The notes under the pieces: model-generated
What the model was told of the DNA's origin: nothing
Database searches by the model: none
The model's input: the letters and a program-made list of their open reading frames with translations, nothing else
NCBI RefSeq assembly: GCF_003865095.1
Contig: NZ_BHYK01000038.1
Coordinates: 1 to 39,573, forward strand
Source of the DNA: Clostridium tagluense
GTDB lineage: Bacteria; Bacillota; Clostridia; Clostridiales; Clostridiaceae
Length of the DNA stretch: 39,573 nt
Reading direction: 5' to 3'
Shown: piece by piece, positions 15,363 to 24,782 of the stretch
How positions within the stretch are numbered: position 1 is the first letter of the stretch
Layout of the letters: every line of letters begins with the position of its first letter
Program-made: the position numbers and the translations under genes

Positions 15363-16351
15363 CAAAGTTTACCTTCTTCTTCTAAATCATATTTAAAACA
15401 ACTAACATCATGCCCACTTTTTATGGTTTTTAATTGAGGTTTACACCTCTTGCATATATCCATAGCATAATCGCACCTATTAACAAATTTACATCCCTCT
15501 GATAGCTCGGAAAGTTTAGGTACCTTACCTTTAATACACTTAAGCGGTTCCCCTTTTTTAAAATCCTCTGGCCTAGAATTCATTAACCCCATGGTATATG
15601 GGTGAATAGGATTATCAAATATTTCTTCTACAGGAGCCTTTTCAACTACGTTTCCTGCATACATTACCATAACTTCATCACTAACTTCACATATAACACC
15701 TAAATCATGAGTTATAACAATCACAGACATATTTAACTTATCTTTAATATCATTAATTAAATCAAGTACTTGAGCTTGCACTGTTACATCCAGTGCTGTT
15801 GTAGGTTCATCTGCTATTAAAAGTTTTGGTGTACAGCATAAAGCCATAGCTATCATAACTCTTTGACACATTCCACCACTAAGCTGATGAGGATACTCAT
15901 TTATAATCTCCTCTTCTCTTTTTATTCCAACAAGTTTTAACATCTCTATAACTCTCTTTTTATTCTGAGCACCTGTTATGTTTCTATGTACTTTTAGTAT
16001 CTCACCAATTTGATTTCCTATCTTAATCACTGGATTTAAGGATATCATAGGTTCTTGAAATATCATTGAAATTTCATTTCCCCTAACCCTATTCATATCT
16101 AACTCTTTTAAATCCAACAAATTTATTCCTTCAAATAAAACTTCACCATTCTCTATTAATCCATTTTGTTTTTCAATAAGTCTCATTATAGACATAGCTG
16201 TTACACTCTTTCCGCATCCTGACTCACCAACTATACCTAATACCTTTCCTCTTTTTAGCTTAAAGCTAACACCATCTACAGCCTTAAATTTCCCTCCGCT
16301 CACTTTAAAACTAGTAGTTAAATCTCTTACCTCTAATATATTGTCCTCCAT
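15362..16351 (-). CDS. Oligopeptide/dipeptide ABC transporter ATP-binding protein (D-type), system 1
   Basis: 329 residues from the ATG at 16351. A GTG three codons earlier (16360) overlaps the previous stop (TAGTG) but lies only two bases from the AAGGAG. Walker A GESGCGKSV, signature LSGGMCQRV (Met instead of Gln, common in DppD-type proteins) and Walker B LLIADEPTTALD are complete. The C-terminus carries the cysteine motif GCKFVNRCDYAMDICKRC...VSCF. It forms a heterodimeric motor with the F-type ATPase. Its start and end both touch neighbouring genes, which indicates translational coupling through the operon. Confidence 0.92.
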   Translation of the reverse strand: MEDNILEVRDLTTSFKVSGGKFKAVDGVSFKLKRGKVLGIVGESGCGKSVTAMSIMRLIEKQNGLIENGEVLFEGINLLDLKELDMNRVRGNEISMIFQEPMISLNPVIKIGNQIGEILKVHRNITGAQNKKRVIEMLKLVGIKREEEIINEYPHQLSGGMCQRVMIAMALCCTPKLLIADEPTTALDVTVQAQVLDLINDIKDKLNMSVIVITHDLGVICEVSDEVMVMYAGNVVEKAPVEEIFDNPIHPYTMGLMNSRPEDFKKGEPLKCIKGKVPKLSELSEGCKFVNRCDYAMDICKRCKPQLKTIKSGHDVSCFKYDLEEEGKL

Positions 16352-16359
16352 ATAGTTCA

Positions 16360-17205
16360 CTACTCCTTTGCATTAGGCTTGATAACATTCCTTAATACAT
16401 CGCCCATGAAATTGATAGAAAGTATAGTCAAAAATACCATTACACCTGGTGGTGCCCATTCCCACCAATACAGCATAAGAGATCTCATGTTTCTAGCGGT
16501 AGAAAGCATATTTCCCCAACTTGGAATAGGTTGTTTTACACCCATTCCTAAATAACTAAGACCCGCTTCTGCCAATATAGCTCCTGCAATTCCTAAAGTA
16601 GCGTATACAATTATAGACGAAATAATATTAGGAATAATATGTTTAAATATTATGTCTATAGAGTCCATACCAATACACCTTGCAGCCTCTATAAACTGCC
16701 TCTCCTTTAATGCAAGAACTTCACCCCTGACAATTCTAGCAATAGTTGTCCACCCCAAGAAACCTATTATTATAACAGAATTCCATATACTAGGGCCTAT
16801 TAAAGATGCAAGGATTATAGCTATTATGAAAAAAGGAAGACACATGAAAATATCTAAAAGAACCATTATCACCATATCTATGGCACCTCCAAAGTAGCCA
16901 GCAGTAGCCCCCAAGATAACGCCTATTGTTACAGATATAAATGTTGCCCCCATTCCAACTGCTAGTGAAATTCTTCCCCCATAAATTAATCTCACAAAAA
17001 TATCTCTACCTAAATCATCTGTTCCAAGTAAGTGTTCTAAACTTGGAGGTGTGTTTGATATAGCTGTATTTATCTGATCCCTATCCACAGTAATTAATAA
17101 CGGAGCAAATACAGAAATTAAAACAACTACAGTTAAAAAAATTACTGCAAATACTACCCTCTTATTCTTTAATAACAACTTAAATTTTTTATTATTTATC
17201 TTCAT
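16360..17205 (-). CDS. Oligopeptide/dipeptide ABC transporter permease (C-type), system 1
   Basis: 281 residues. It has an N-terminal membrane anchor, then the OppC-type start HLLGTDDLGRDIFVRLIYGGRISL and five further membrane segments. The cytoplasmic EAA loop (KERQFIEAARCIGMDSIDIIFKHIIPN) contacts the ATPases. The ending WWEWAPPGVMVFLTILSINFMGDVLR is typical of the family. It forms the translocation pore together with the B-type permease encoded 68 bases upstream. The ATG at 17205 follows GGTGA. Confidence 0.93.
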   Translation of the reverse strand: MKINNKKFKLLLKNKRVVFAVIFLTVVVLISVFAPLLITVDRDQINTAISNTPPSLEHLLGTDDLGRDIFVRLIYGGRISLAVGMGATFISVTIGVILGATAGYFGGAIDMVIMVLLDIFMCLPFFIIAIILASLIGPSIWNSVIIIGFLGWTTIARIVRGEVLALKERQFIEAARCIGMDSIDIIFKHIIPNIISSIIVYATLGIAGAILAEAGLSYLGMGVKQPIPSWGNMLSTARNMRSLMLYWWEWAPPGVMVFLTILSINFMGDVLRNVIKPNAKE

Positions 17206-17273
17206 AAAATTTCACCATTTTCCTTAACAACGTTTCGGAATGAAAACTTTCCTCTTTTATAAATAGCAGTAAA

Positions 17274-18242
17274 CTACTTAAGTCTTATCCTTGGATCTAC
17301 AATGCAATAAACAACATCTGAAAATAAATTTGCTATTAATATACACGTTGAAAGCATCATTGCACATCCCATTACTAAAGGATAATCCCTATTAGATATG
17401 GACTGATAAAATAAGGTTCCCATACCAGGCCAAACAAATATAGTTTCAATTAGTATAGTTCCAGAGAATATATATCCAAGTGATATACTTAATAAAGTAA
17501 CTATTGGTATTAGTGCATTCCTAAAAGCATGCTTATAAACAACTATCCTTTCTCTTAATCCCTTGGCTCTAGCAGTTCTAATATAGCTTTGACTTAAAAC
17601 ATCTAGCATAGATGACCTAGTGTATCTCATAAGAGATGCCACCTCTATAACAGTCATTGATACAACTGGTAAAATCATATGTTTAACTATATCAATAAAT
17701 TTATCAAAACCAGATAAATCATCACCAATATTTGATATTCCACATATAGGTAACCATCCTAAATCCATAGCAAAAACTTTTATTATAACAAGAGCTATAA
17801 AAAATCCTGGTACAGATATGCCTATAAAGGCTAATATTGTAAGCATCCTGTCTTTAATTGAATCTTGATTTACTGCTGATGCTATACCTAAAGGTACTGC
17901 TATTAATGTAGTCAAAATTAAAGTAATAATAGCTAATAAAAACGTATTTGCTATTCTCCTTTTTATTATATCTGTAACTGGTTCATTATATCTTATAGAA
18001 GTGCCCATATCTCCTATTAATACTTTACCCATCCACTTTGTATATTTTATATATATTGGGTCATATTGACCCATAGCCTTTAGTGCTGCTTCCTTATCTG
18101 AAGCTGAAATACTAATTTGTCCTTCAACTATATTAGTATAAGGATCTCCTGGAGCAATATTTATAAGGGTAAATATAATTATAGATAACCCAATAAACAC
18201 TGGAATCATTGTTAAAATCCTTCTCAAAAAATATCTACTCAT
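17274..18242 (-). CDS. Oligopeptide/dipeptide ABC transporter permease (B-type), system 1
   Basis: 322 residues with six predicted membrane helices. The family start (YFLRRILTMIPVFIGLSII and the following FTLINIAPGDP) and the EAA loop (QSYIRTARAKGLRERIVVYKHAFRNALIP) are clear, as is the WPGMGTLFYQSISNRDYPLVMG ending. It follows the binding-protein gene after 108 bases containing an intercistronic hairpin (18288-18326). That probably sets permease output lower than binding-protein output, as is common in such operons. Confidence 0.93.
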   Translation of the reverse strand: MSRYFLRRILTMIPVFIGLSIIIFTLINIAPGDPYTNIVEGQISISASDKEAALKAMGQYDPIYIKYTKWMGKVLIGDMGTSIRYNEPVTDIIKRRIANTFLLAIITLILTTLIAVPLGIASAVNQDSIKDRMLTILAFIGISVPGFFIALVIIKVFAMDLGWLPICGISNIGDDLSGFDKFIDIVKHMILPVVSMTVIEVASLMRYTRSSMLDVLSQSYIRTARAKGLRERIVVYKHAFRNALIPIVTLLSISLGYIFSGTILIETIFVWPGMGTLFYQSISNRDYPLVMGCAMMLSTCILIANLFSDVVYCIVDPRIRLK

Positions 18243-18287
18243 ATTCTATAACCTCTGAATTCTTAATTTAGACTGTTGCATAAAATA

Positions 18288-18326
18288 GTTGCCTTTTTAA
18301 CAGAAAAACTTCTCTTATAAGGCAAC
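18288..18326 (-). promoter_or_regulatory. Intercistronic hairpin between binding-protein and permease genes
   Basis: GTTGCCTT (18288-18295) and AAGGCAAC (18319-18326) are perfectly complementary with a 23-base loop. It lies between the stop of the substrate-binding gene and the permease start and lacks a long T-run on the minus strand. It more likely causes partial termination or protects the upstream mRNA than acts as a full terminator. Confidence 0.55.
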
Positions 18327-18350
18327 ATAATCTATTTTTTTTAACAAATA

Positions 18351-20024
18351 TTATTTTATTTTTTTATTATCTACATACCAATCTTTAGCATATATATAAT
18401 ATGCCGGTTGAGCGTTCTTAAAGTTCTTAATCTTAGTATCTACAACCATTAAGCTGCTCCAATGATAAACATATATAACTGGTAATTCATTGTTTAATTC
18501 TAAAGCTACCTGATTAAGTATAGGTTTTCTCTCATCCTTTGTCATAAGTTTAGAAGCTTTTAATAAAAGCTCATCAACTTTTTTATTATTAAATCCTGTA
18601 TAATTATATCCATTTGGAGGAGTTAAAGTCGAAAGATAACTTGGTGATAAATCTCCATCATAGAAATTACCGTTTCCCATTAAAAACGCATCAAAGTTTG
18701 CACTTTTAACATCAGTAGTCATAGCTGCAAATTCCATAGGTTTAAGCTCTATTTCTATACCAATATCCTTGAAATTTTGTTGCACTATTAATGCATACTT
18801 AGTTTTTGCGTCATCACCTGATTTATATCTTAAAGTAAACTTAAACGGTTTTCCGTTATAATACATTTTCTTTTCTGCTTCCTTGTATTGCCATCCACTT
18901 TCTTTTAAAAGCTCCATAGCTTTTTTAGGATTATATTTATATTCATTTAATCCCTCTGGATGAGCCCAGAAGTTTGATGGGAATGGATTATTTGCAATTT
19001 CTCCATGACCATTTAAAACATCTTTTACAATTGACTCACGGTTCATAGCATAAGAAAATGCTTGTCTTACTTTTTTATTACTAAATTGAGGTTTTCTTAA
19101 ATTTAATCCCATATATTGATATGCATTATTTACTATTTCTTCTACTTTAAAGCCTTGGTTCTTATAAGCTTCTTGTTCTTCTTTTGTGATGTCTCCTACG
19201 CCCATTATATCAACTTCTTTATTAGCAAGCTGTGCATCAGCCGTATCTGAACTAACTAATTTTAGTATATATTTATCTATATTAGGCTTTCCACCCCAAT
19301 AATCATTATTAGCAACAAGTTCAACCCCTTGGTCTGGAGTGAATTTTCCTAATTTAAATGAACCTGTTCCTATTGGATTTCTTATTAAATTAGTATCCTT
19401 TTGTACAGTTTCTACATTACTTTTATCCCAAACATGTTTTGGAATTATTGTCATCATATAACCAAAGTTCATTAAAGATGAGCCGTATACATTTTTAGTA
19501 GTTATTGATACAGTATTACCATCTATCTTCTTAACCCCTTCAAGGTCCTTAGATTTACCTGCCTTAAACTCATCATAACCTTTTATGTTATTAGCAAACA
19601 TTGTATAAGGTCCATTATATTTAGGATTAGAAACGAAATCAAAAGTAAACTTTACATCATCAGCAGTAAAAGGTTTACCGTCATGCCATTTTACCCCTTT
19701 TCTTATTTTAAAAGTTACAGTTTTTTTATCATCTGAAACCTTATAGGATTCAGCAAGTCTTGGTTTTAATTCCATTTTCTCATCTAAACCTAGCAACCCT
19801 TCATAAATCATCAAATTGACCTTTGCATCATCATTAAAAGTAAAAAAGGCTGGCATAAATATACCTTCTGGAGCTGATGTAATAGCTTCCTTAACAACCC
19901 CTCCTTTTTTAATCTCCTGTTTTTCACTTTTTTTTACATTTGCTTGATTTTTGTTACCGCAACCAGTAAATACTAGAGAAATTACCGTTACAGCAGCTAA
20001 AATCTTACATAGTTTTCTTCTCAT
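18351..20024 (-). CDS. Peptide/nickel-type ABC transporter substrate-binding lipoprotein, system 1
   Basis: 557 residues. The lipoprotein signal has a basic start (MRRKLCK), a hydrophobic stretch and a lipobox with Cys22 (VFTGC). The mature part is an SBP_bac_5 domain with the hallmark VKWHDGKPFTADDVKFTFDF near residues 110-130, GTGSFKLG and the FSNKKVRQAFSYAMNRESIV helix. It captures the substrate outside the membrane and delivers it to the B/C permeases. It is the first gene of the operon, behind a near-consensus SigA promoter and GAGGGGGA. The substrate (peptide, opine, metal complex or sugar derivative) cannot be told from sequence alone. Confidence 0.93.
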   Translation of the reverse strand: MRRKLCKILAAVTVISLVFTGCGNKNQANVKKSEKQEIKKGGVVKEAITSAPEGIFMPAFFTFNDDAKVNLMIYEGLLGLDEKMELKPRLAESYKVSDDKKTVTFKIRKGVKWHDGKPFTADDVKFTFDFVSNPKYNGPYTMFANNIKGYDEFKAGKSKDLEGVKKIDGNTVSITTKNVYGSSLMNFGYMMTIIPKHVWDKSNVETVQKDTNLIRNPIGTGSFKLGKFTPDQGVELVANNDYWGGKPNIDKYILKLVSSDTADAQLANKEVDIMGVGDITKEEQEAYKNQGFKVEEIVNNAYQYMGLNLRKPQFSNKKVRQAFSYAMNRESIVKDVLNGHGEIANNPFPSNFWAHPEGLNEYKYNPKKAMELLKESGWQYKEAEKKMYYNGKPFKFTLRYKSGDDAKTKYALIVQQNFKDIGIEIELKPMEFAAMTTDVKSANFDAFLMGNGNFYDGDLSPSYLSTLTPPNGYNYTGFNNKKVDELLLKASKLMTKDERKPILNQVALELNNELPVIYVYHWSSLMVVDTKIKNFKNAQPAYYIYAKDWYVDNKKIK

Positions 20025-20084
20025 GGAAAATCCCCCTCGAATTTAATGTAATTTTTGGAATTATTTTGGCCCATTCCGCGTTTT

Positions 20085-20113
20085 ATTATATAGCCTTGGT
20101 AATATATTGTAAA
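20085..20113 (-). promoter_or_regulatory. SigA promoter of Opp system 1
   Basis: On the minus strand TTTACA (20113-20108), a 17-bp spacer and TATAAT (20090-20085). It lies about 60 bases before the binding-protein start codon. Confidence 0.75.
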
Positions 20114-20237
20114 GTTTTTCCGCATTTTGTTTTTCAATACAATTTATGTATCTTATAGTTTTTTTCAATACATGCATATAACAAACACAAGCCACAAGCA
20201 AACTAATACCCATTTATAGCTAATAAATAGTACTAAG

Positions 20238-20259
20238 GTAACTGTGACTTGTTAAAAAA
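20238..20259 (-). repeat. Short dispersed repeat, copy B (AACAAGTCACAGTTAC)
   Basis: It begins about 13 bases beyond the stop codon of the F-type ATPase gene of system 2 and is identical over the 16-base core and T-run to the copy at 5852-5874. No hairpin is seen, so it is not an ordinary terminator. Confidence 0.55.
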
Positions 20260-20271
20260 TTAAAATTATAA

Positions 20272-21168
20272 TTATTGCAGCACAAAATGCCCTTCTGATA
20301 CTTCTACCAACTGACTTGCTTTTTCCAAAAGATCATCATTAATTGGATTATACTTGATACGAGTTCTCTTTTGCGCGCACTCTAGGCCTGGAACAAGTAT
20401 TGCTGAAAACAATGCTTTGGTATAAGGATGAATGGGATTTCGATATAATTCCTTAGTTTCAGCCAGTTCAACAATTTTCCCATGATACATAACACCTACT
20501 CGGTTGCATACATATTTCACCATTGCTAGGTCATGTGAAATAAATAAACATGTCAGGCCGTTTTCTCTTTGAAGTTTTTTGAATAAATTGATAATCTGCG
20601 CTTGAATCGAAACATCTAAAGATGCAATGGGCTCATCCGCAATTATGAATTCGGGATCTACGCTAAGCGCCCGTGCAATTCCTACACGTTGCCTCTGTCC
20701 ACCTGAACATTCAAAGGGATAGTAATCCTGATAAATTTTATCTAGTCCCACTAAATTCATAAGCTTATAAACTTTCTCCCTGCGCTCTTCTTTATTCTTA
20801 TACAATTTTTGAATTATAAGAGGCTCCTCAATAATTTCTTTTATTGTCATTCTTGAATTTAGAGCCGAAGTTGAGTCTTGAAATATGATTTGCATATTTC
20901 TATTTATAAATTTTTTTTCAGCTCTATAAATTTTACGATCTGATATAAGCTTTCCCCCATAATAAATTTCTCCCCCTGTTGGCTTATAGATATTAATAAT
21001 GCTTCTACCCGTTGTTGACTTACCTGAACCTGATTCACCCACTAGTCCCAATATTTCTCCTTTGTAAATATCGAAAGATATATCATCAACTGCCTTACTT
21101 ACAGTATTTCTATCTAATTTAAAATATTGTTTTAGATTTTTCACTTCTAATATTTTTTCAGTCTTCAT
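20272..21168 (-). CDS. Oligopeptide-type ABC transporter ATP-binding protein (F-type), system 2
   Basis: 298 residues. Walker A GESGSGKST, signature CSGGQRQRVGIARAL and Walker B FIIADEPIASLD are present. The C-terminus is shorter than in the system 1 homologue and lacks the GCxFxxRC...C cysteine motif, ending VEVSEGHFVLQ. The ATG at 21168 lies within the last codons of the upstream D-type gene (11-base overlap). It is the last gene of a five-gene operon in the order B, C, binding protein, D, F, which differs from system 1 and argues against a recent tandem duplication. Confidence 0.91.
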   Translation of the reverse strand: MKTEKILEVKNLKQYFKLDRNTVSKAVDDISFDIYKGEILGLVGESGSGKSTTGRSIINIYKPTGGEIYYGGKLISDRKIYRAEKKFINRNMQIIFQDSTSALNSRMTIKEIIEEPLIIQKLYKNKEERREKVYKLMNLVGLDKIYQDYYPFECSGGQRQRVGIARALSVDPEFIIADEPIASLDVSIQAQIINLFKKLQRENGLTCLFISHDLAMVKYVCNRVGVMYHGKIVELAETKELYRNPIHPYTKALFSAILVPGLECAQKRTRIKYNPINDDLLEKASQLVEVSEGHFVLQ

Positions 21169-22186
21169 TTTGCATCACCCTAAATTCTTTAAATCTAATG
21201 GGTGGCTTTATTTTTGGAGCATCTTTATGCAGCAGCCAAGTTGCAGCACTATGGGTATCGCTGATTTTAAACATAGGTGGCTCAGCTAGGTAATCTATCT
21301 TCAATGCATATTTATTTCTCTGTGCAAAGGCATCACCTTTGGGAGGATTCAATAAACTCGGTGGCATTCCTGGTATACAATTTAAATTTTCTGCGTCAGA
21401 ATCCATATTAGGTAAAGAACAGATTAATCCTAAGGTATAAGGATGCCGTGGATCATAAAAAATATCTTTGCTAGTACCTATTTCAACGATTTTCCCAGCA
21501 TACATAATTGCAATCCTTTGGGCTAATTTGGCAACAACTCCTAAATCATGTGTGATAAATATGATTGATATCCCAGTTTTTATTTGTAATTCTTGAATAA
21601 GTTCTATTATTTGTGCTTGAGTAGTTACGTCTAAAGCAGTGGTTGGTTCATCAGCAATTAATACTTTTGGTTTGCAGGCCAGTGCAATTGCAATAACACT
21701 TCTCTGTATCATTCCTCCAGAGAGCTGATAGGGATACTGATGGAATCTTTTTTCTGCATGGTCAATCTTAGCAAGCTCCATAAGCTCTATACTTTTCTTT
21801 TTTGCCTCACTTTTGCTAATCTTTTGATGAATCAAGACCGCTTCCATAATCTGTTTGCCAATAGACATAGTAGGATTTAAAGAAGTCATAGGATCTTGAA
21901 GGATCATAGATATCTCACTGCCTCTAACCTTATCCATAGATTTGCCTTCTAAATTTATTAAGTTCTCTCCATTAAGAATAACTTCTCCACTTTTTATACA
22001 GGCATTCTCTGGAAGTACCCGTAAAATGCTTTTACATAATACTGATTTTCCGCAGCCTGATTCTCCAAGTATGGCTAAAACTTCTCCTTTTTTAAGAGAA
22101 AAAGAAACATCTCTAACCGCTTGCACCTCACCTGCTTTAGTTAAAAAGCTTACAACTAAATTATTTACTTCTAACAAATCCTTCAT
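21158..22186 (-). CDS. Oligopeptide-type ABC transporter ATP-binding protein (D-type), system 2
   Basis: 342 residues. Walker A GESGCGKSV, signature LSGGMIQRS and Walker B VLIADEPTTALD are intact. The C-terminal extension has no cysteine cluster. Instead it reads PPKGDAFAQRNKYALKIDY, then FKISDTHSAATWLLHKDAP, a variant seen in a subset of Firmicutes Opp-type ATPases. AGGAG precedes the ATG. A strong hairpin (22205-22241) separates it from the upstream binding-protein gene. Confidence 0.91.
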   Translation of the reverse strand: MKDLLEVNNLVVSFLTKAGEVQAVRDVSFSLKKGEVLAILGESGCGKSVLCKSILRVLPENACIKSGEVILNGENLINLEGKSMDKVRGSEISMILQDPMTSLNPTMSIGKQIMEAVLIHQKISKSEAKKKSIELMELAKIDHAEKRFHQYPYQLSGGMIQRSVIAIALACKPKVLIADEPTTALDVTTQAQIIELIQELQIKTGISIIFITHDLGVVAKLAQRIAIMYAGKIVEIGTSKDIFYDPRHPYTLGLICSLPNMDSDAENLNCIPGMPPSLLNPPKGDAFAQRNKYALKIDYLAEPPMFKISDTHSAATWLLHKDAPKIKPPIRFKEFRVMQNED

Positions 22187-22204
22187 ATTCGCTCCTATTC
22201 TTTA

Positions 22205-22241
22205 GAAACCACAAAGGAGCCATAGGCACCATTGTGGTTTC
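22205..22241 (-). promoter_or_regulatory. Intercistronic hairpin with GAAACCACAA arms, system 2
   Basis: GAAACCACAA and TTGTGGTTTC are perfectly complementary, and the inside can also pair (GG-GCC / GGC-CC with single mismatches). It lies between the binding-protein stop and the D-type ATPase start. Its outer arms resemble those of the leader hairpin at 25799-25856 (AAACCACGAA / TTCGTGGTTT). Confidence 0.6.
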
Positions 22242-22260
22242 ACTCTGTTTTCTAAATTTT

Positions 22261-23805
22261 CTACTCAATTGTCCAATCTGAAATATTCCAAAATATACCC
22301 ACACCATGATGTCCCAAAACTGTTTCTGTGGTGATTCCTTTTATATTAGGCTTTGCACCATATAATGCATCTATATAAGCTATAAATGTATATGGCATAT
22401 CCTTGGTTAATTCAATTTGGAATTCCTTATAATATTTTAATCTTTCAGCCTTCACATCAGTTTCTCTTGCTTTGCGTAATAACTCATCAACTTTAGTATT
22501 TGAATAGCTACTGTAGTTATTACCTTTACCCGTTACAAACACTTTATAAGTGTGATCATCCGGGTCAAAAGGACTCCCCCATCCAATAAGATGCGCGTCT
22601 TGATTTTCCCAATCGATTTTTGACAGTACCGCCACCTTCATATTTACACCAATCGCCTTAAACTGTTGAGAACAGATATTCGCCATATCTACTCTGACCT
22701 GATCTCCTTCTTGGCAGTTGATAGTAAATGACAATTTTTTATCCTTTTTTATATATATACCGTCCGGGCCAAGCTTCCAACCCGCTTTTTCCAACTCTTT
22801 TTTTGCTTTTTCCGGGTTATAGTCAAATTTCTCCATGTTAAGATCATTATATTCTCCAACCTGAATTGGTGAGTAGGCTACTTTTCCATGACCTAATAAA
22901 ACGCTGTCCAAAACAGCTTTTCGATCAATAGCATAACTTAAAGCATTAGGTAATTCTCTATTTTCTTTAAATAGAGGACTATTAAAATTATACAAAATTC
23001 CTCTATAATCAGATGTTTTCATATCATAGATAGTAATGCCCTTATTATTTTCAAATTGCGCTGCATCCTGGGGTGTAATCTGTGCTAAATCCAATTCTCC
23101 GGATTTTAATTGCAGTGCTCTTGCTTTGGTATCCTGCACAATTTTAAAAATCACTTTATCAATTTGTGGTTCTTTTTTGTAGAAATCTTTATTTTTTACA
23201 AGTGTAATACTTTGTCCTTTATCCCAGCTCTCCATTTTAAATGGGCCAGTTCCCGTTGGTGATTGATTGAATTTATCTGTTGCAATATCTTTTCCTTCTA
23301 GTAGGTGCTTAGGTAAAATACCAATTGTCAAATAATCCAGCATAGCTACATTGGGTGCTTTTAAAGTTATTTTTAAGGTAGTCTTGTCCACTACTTCAAT
23401 CTTTGTAATATCTTCATAGTTAGATGCTATTTCCGAAGAATTTTTAGGATTCATAATGGTTTCCAGGGTAAACTTCACATCTTCCGCCGTAAAAATTTTA
23501 CCATCATGCCATTTAACATCATTTCTTAACATAAAAGTATATGTATTGGTAGCTTTATCAATGGTCCAGCTTTTTGCAAGTCCTGGAATAACCTTATTGT
23601 TTTTGTCATGTGCAGTAAGTCCACTGAAAATCAAGGAATTAATTTCTCCATGTTCATATAATGCTGGATTAATACTTGAATAATCCCCACTTCCATAAAC
23701 TAAAACCTTTTCATTAGATGCTGTTTTATCCCCACCACAGCCAACCAATAAAACTATACTCATTACCAGTGTAAATCCCAAAATAATCATTTTTTTTAAT
23801 TTCAT
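22261..23805 (-). CDS. Peptide/nickel-type ABC transporter substrate-binding lipoprotein, system 2
   Basis: 514 residues from the second of two adjacent ATGs, which is better placed after AGGGGG. The lipobox LLVGC has its Cys at 23. The mature protein is an SBP_bac_5 domain: VKWHDGKIFTAEDVKFTLE, SPTGTGPFKMESWDKGQ and LPNALSYAIDRKAVLDSVLLGHG. It ends HHGVGIFWNISDWTIE, which has two adjacent histidines and a tryptophan; whether these matter for ligand choice is unknown. It lies third in its operon, after both permeases. The adjacent opine-dehydrogenase-family gene raises the possibility of an opine-like ligand. Confidence 0.92.
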   Translation of the reverse strand: MKLKKMIILGFTLVMSIVLLVGCGGDKTASNEKVLVYGSGDYSSINPALYEHGEINSLIFSGLTAHDKNNKVIPGLAKSWTIDKATNTYTFMLRNDVKWHDGKIFTAEDVKFTLETIMNPKNSSEIASNYEDITKIEVVDKTTLKITLKAPNVAMLDYLTIGILPKHLLEGKDIATDKFNQSPTGTGPFKMESWDKGQSITLVKNKDFYKKEPQIDKVIFKIVQDTKARALQLKSGELDLAQITPQDAAQFENNKGITIYDMKTSDYRGILYNFNSPLFKENRELPNALSYAIDRKAVLDSVLLGHGKVAYSPIQVGEYNDLNMEKFDYNPEKAKKELEKAGWKLGPDGIYIKKDKKLSFTINCQEGDQVRVDMANICSQQFKAIGVNMKVAVLSKIDWENQDAHLIGWGSPFDPDDHTYKVFVTGKGNNYSSYSNTKVDELLRKARETDVKAERLKYYKEFQIELTKDMPYTFIAYIDALYGAKPNIKGITTETVLGHHGVGIFWNISDWTIE

Positions 23806-23876
23806 CATTATCCCCCTAAATGTTTGTTATTTAAATTTGCATTGTATATTGAAAGTAATATCGACACTTTATGTCT

Positions 23877-24782
23877 TTATAAGTTGCTAAATTCTTTATT
23901 GTTTTTCTTCCTTACATAATCCCCTATATTTGTGATGCAAACCAATGTAACCACCAAAAATATACCTGGAATCAAGATAATCCACCAATAATTTGATAAT
24001 AATGCTTTCTCTGAAAGTGAGAGCATGCTACCCCATGATATAATTTCAAGCGGAAGACCGATTCCTAAAAAGCTCAAAGTTAATTCTATTGCAATGGCGC
24101 TTCCAACATTGGTTACCACCATAAACATTATTGCTGAAATGAAATTTGGTATCAGATGCCTCTTTAAAATATAAAAAAATTTACCACCTGCACACTTTGC
24201 TGCTAAAATATATCCACTATTTCTAGTTTTCCTTACCTCACTTCGTACAATCTTAGAAATATTCATCCAACTAGTAACACCAATTACAATTGCTATGGAT
24301 ACTGGATTTGCCTTACCTATCATTGCTTGAATGAAAATCACGATTAAAATAGATGGTATAATGAGTAGTATTTCAGTAAATCGCATCATCATATCATCTA
24401 TAAGTTCTGACGCAACCCCACTTATGCTTCCATATACAACTGCCATTGTAGTTGATATTATTGTAGCAAATACCCCGATAAATAAAGAGATTTTACCACC
24501 ATACCAAATCATAGTAAAAATGTCTCTTCCCAAGGAATCTGTACCGAAATAAAAGGTGCTGCTGGGAGCCACATTAATATTGCTTAAGTCCATATAACCC
24601 GGATTTAATTTTAATATTTCCCCTGAAAAGGTACATCCAAGGATTATTATGAGCAAGACTCCTATTGAGATATAGGGTTTTTCTTTCAGGGTTTTTTTAA
24701 AGCTTTTTTTTTGCGCTACTTTTATCGCCTCTGAAATATAATTTTCTCCAACTATTTCAAAGTCGCTACCTTCTACTTCCAA
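23877..24782 (-). CDS. Oligopeptide-type ABC transporter permease (C-type), system 2
   Basis: 301 residues from a TTG start at 24782, which overlaps the end of the B-type gene and has GGGGGAG five bases upstream. It has an N-terminal cytoplasmic stretch, one anchor helix, the family motif FYFGTDSLGRDIFTMIWYGGK and an EAA loop (RNSGYILAAKCAGGKFFYILKRHLIPN). Two pieces of this gene (24023-24081 and 24451-24476) reappear, joined at a shared GTT, in the chimeric remnant at 27531-27612. A second copy of this gene therefore once existed near there. Confidence 0.92.
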   Translation of the reverse strand: MEVEGSDFEIVGENYISEAIKVAQKKSFKKTLKEKPYISIGVLLIIILGCTFSGEILKLNPGYMDLSNINVAPSSTFYFGTDSLGRDIFTMIWYGGKISLFIGVFATIISTTMAVVYGSISGVASELIDDMMMRFTEILLIIPSILIVIFIQAMIGKANPVSIAIVIGVTSWMNISKIVRSEVRKTRNSGYILAAKCAGGKFFYILKRHLIPNFISAIMFMVVTNVGSAIAIELTLSFLGIGLPLEIISWGSMLSLSEKALLSNYWWIILIPGIFLVVTLVCITNIGDYVRKKNNKEFSNL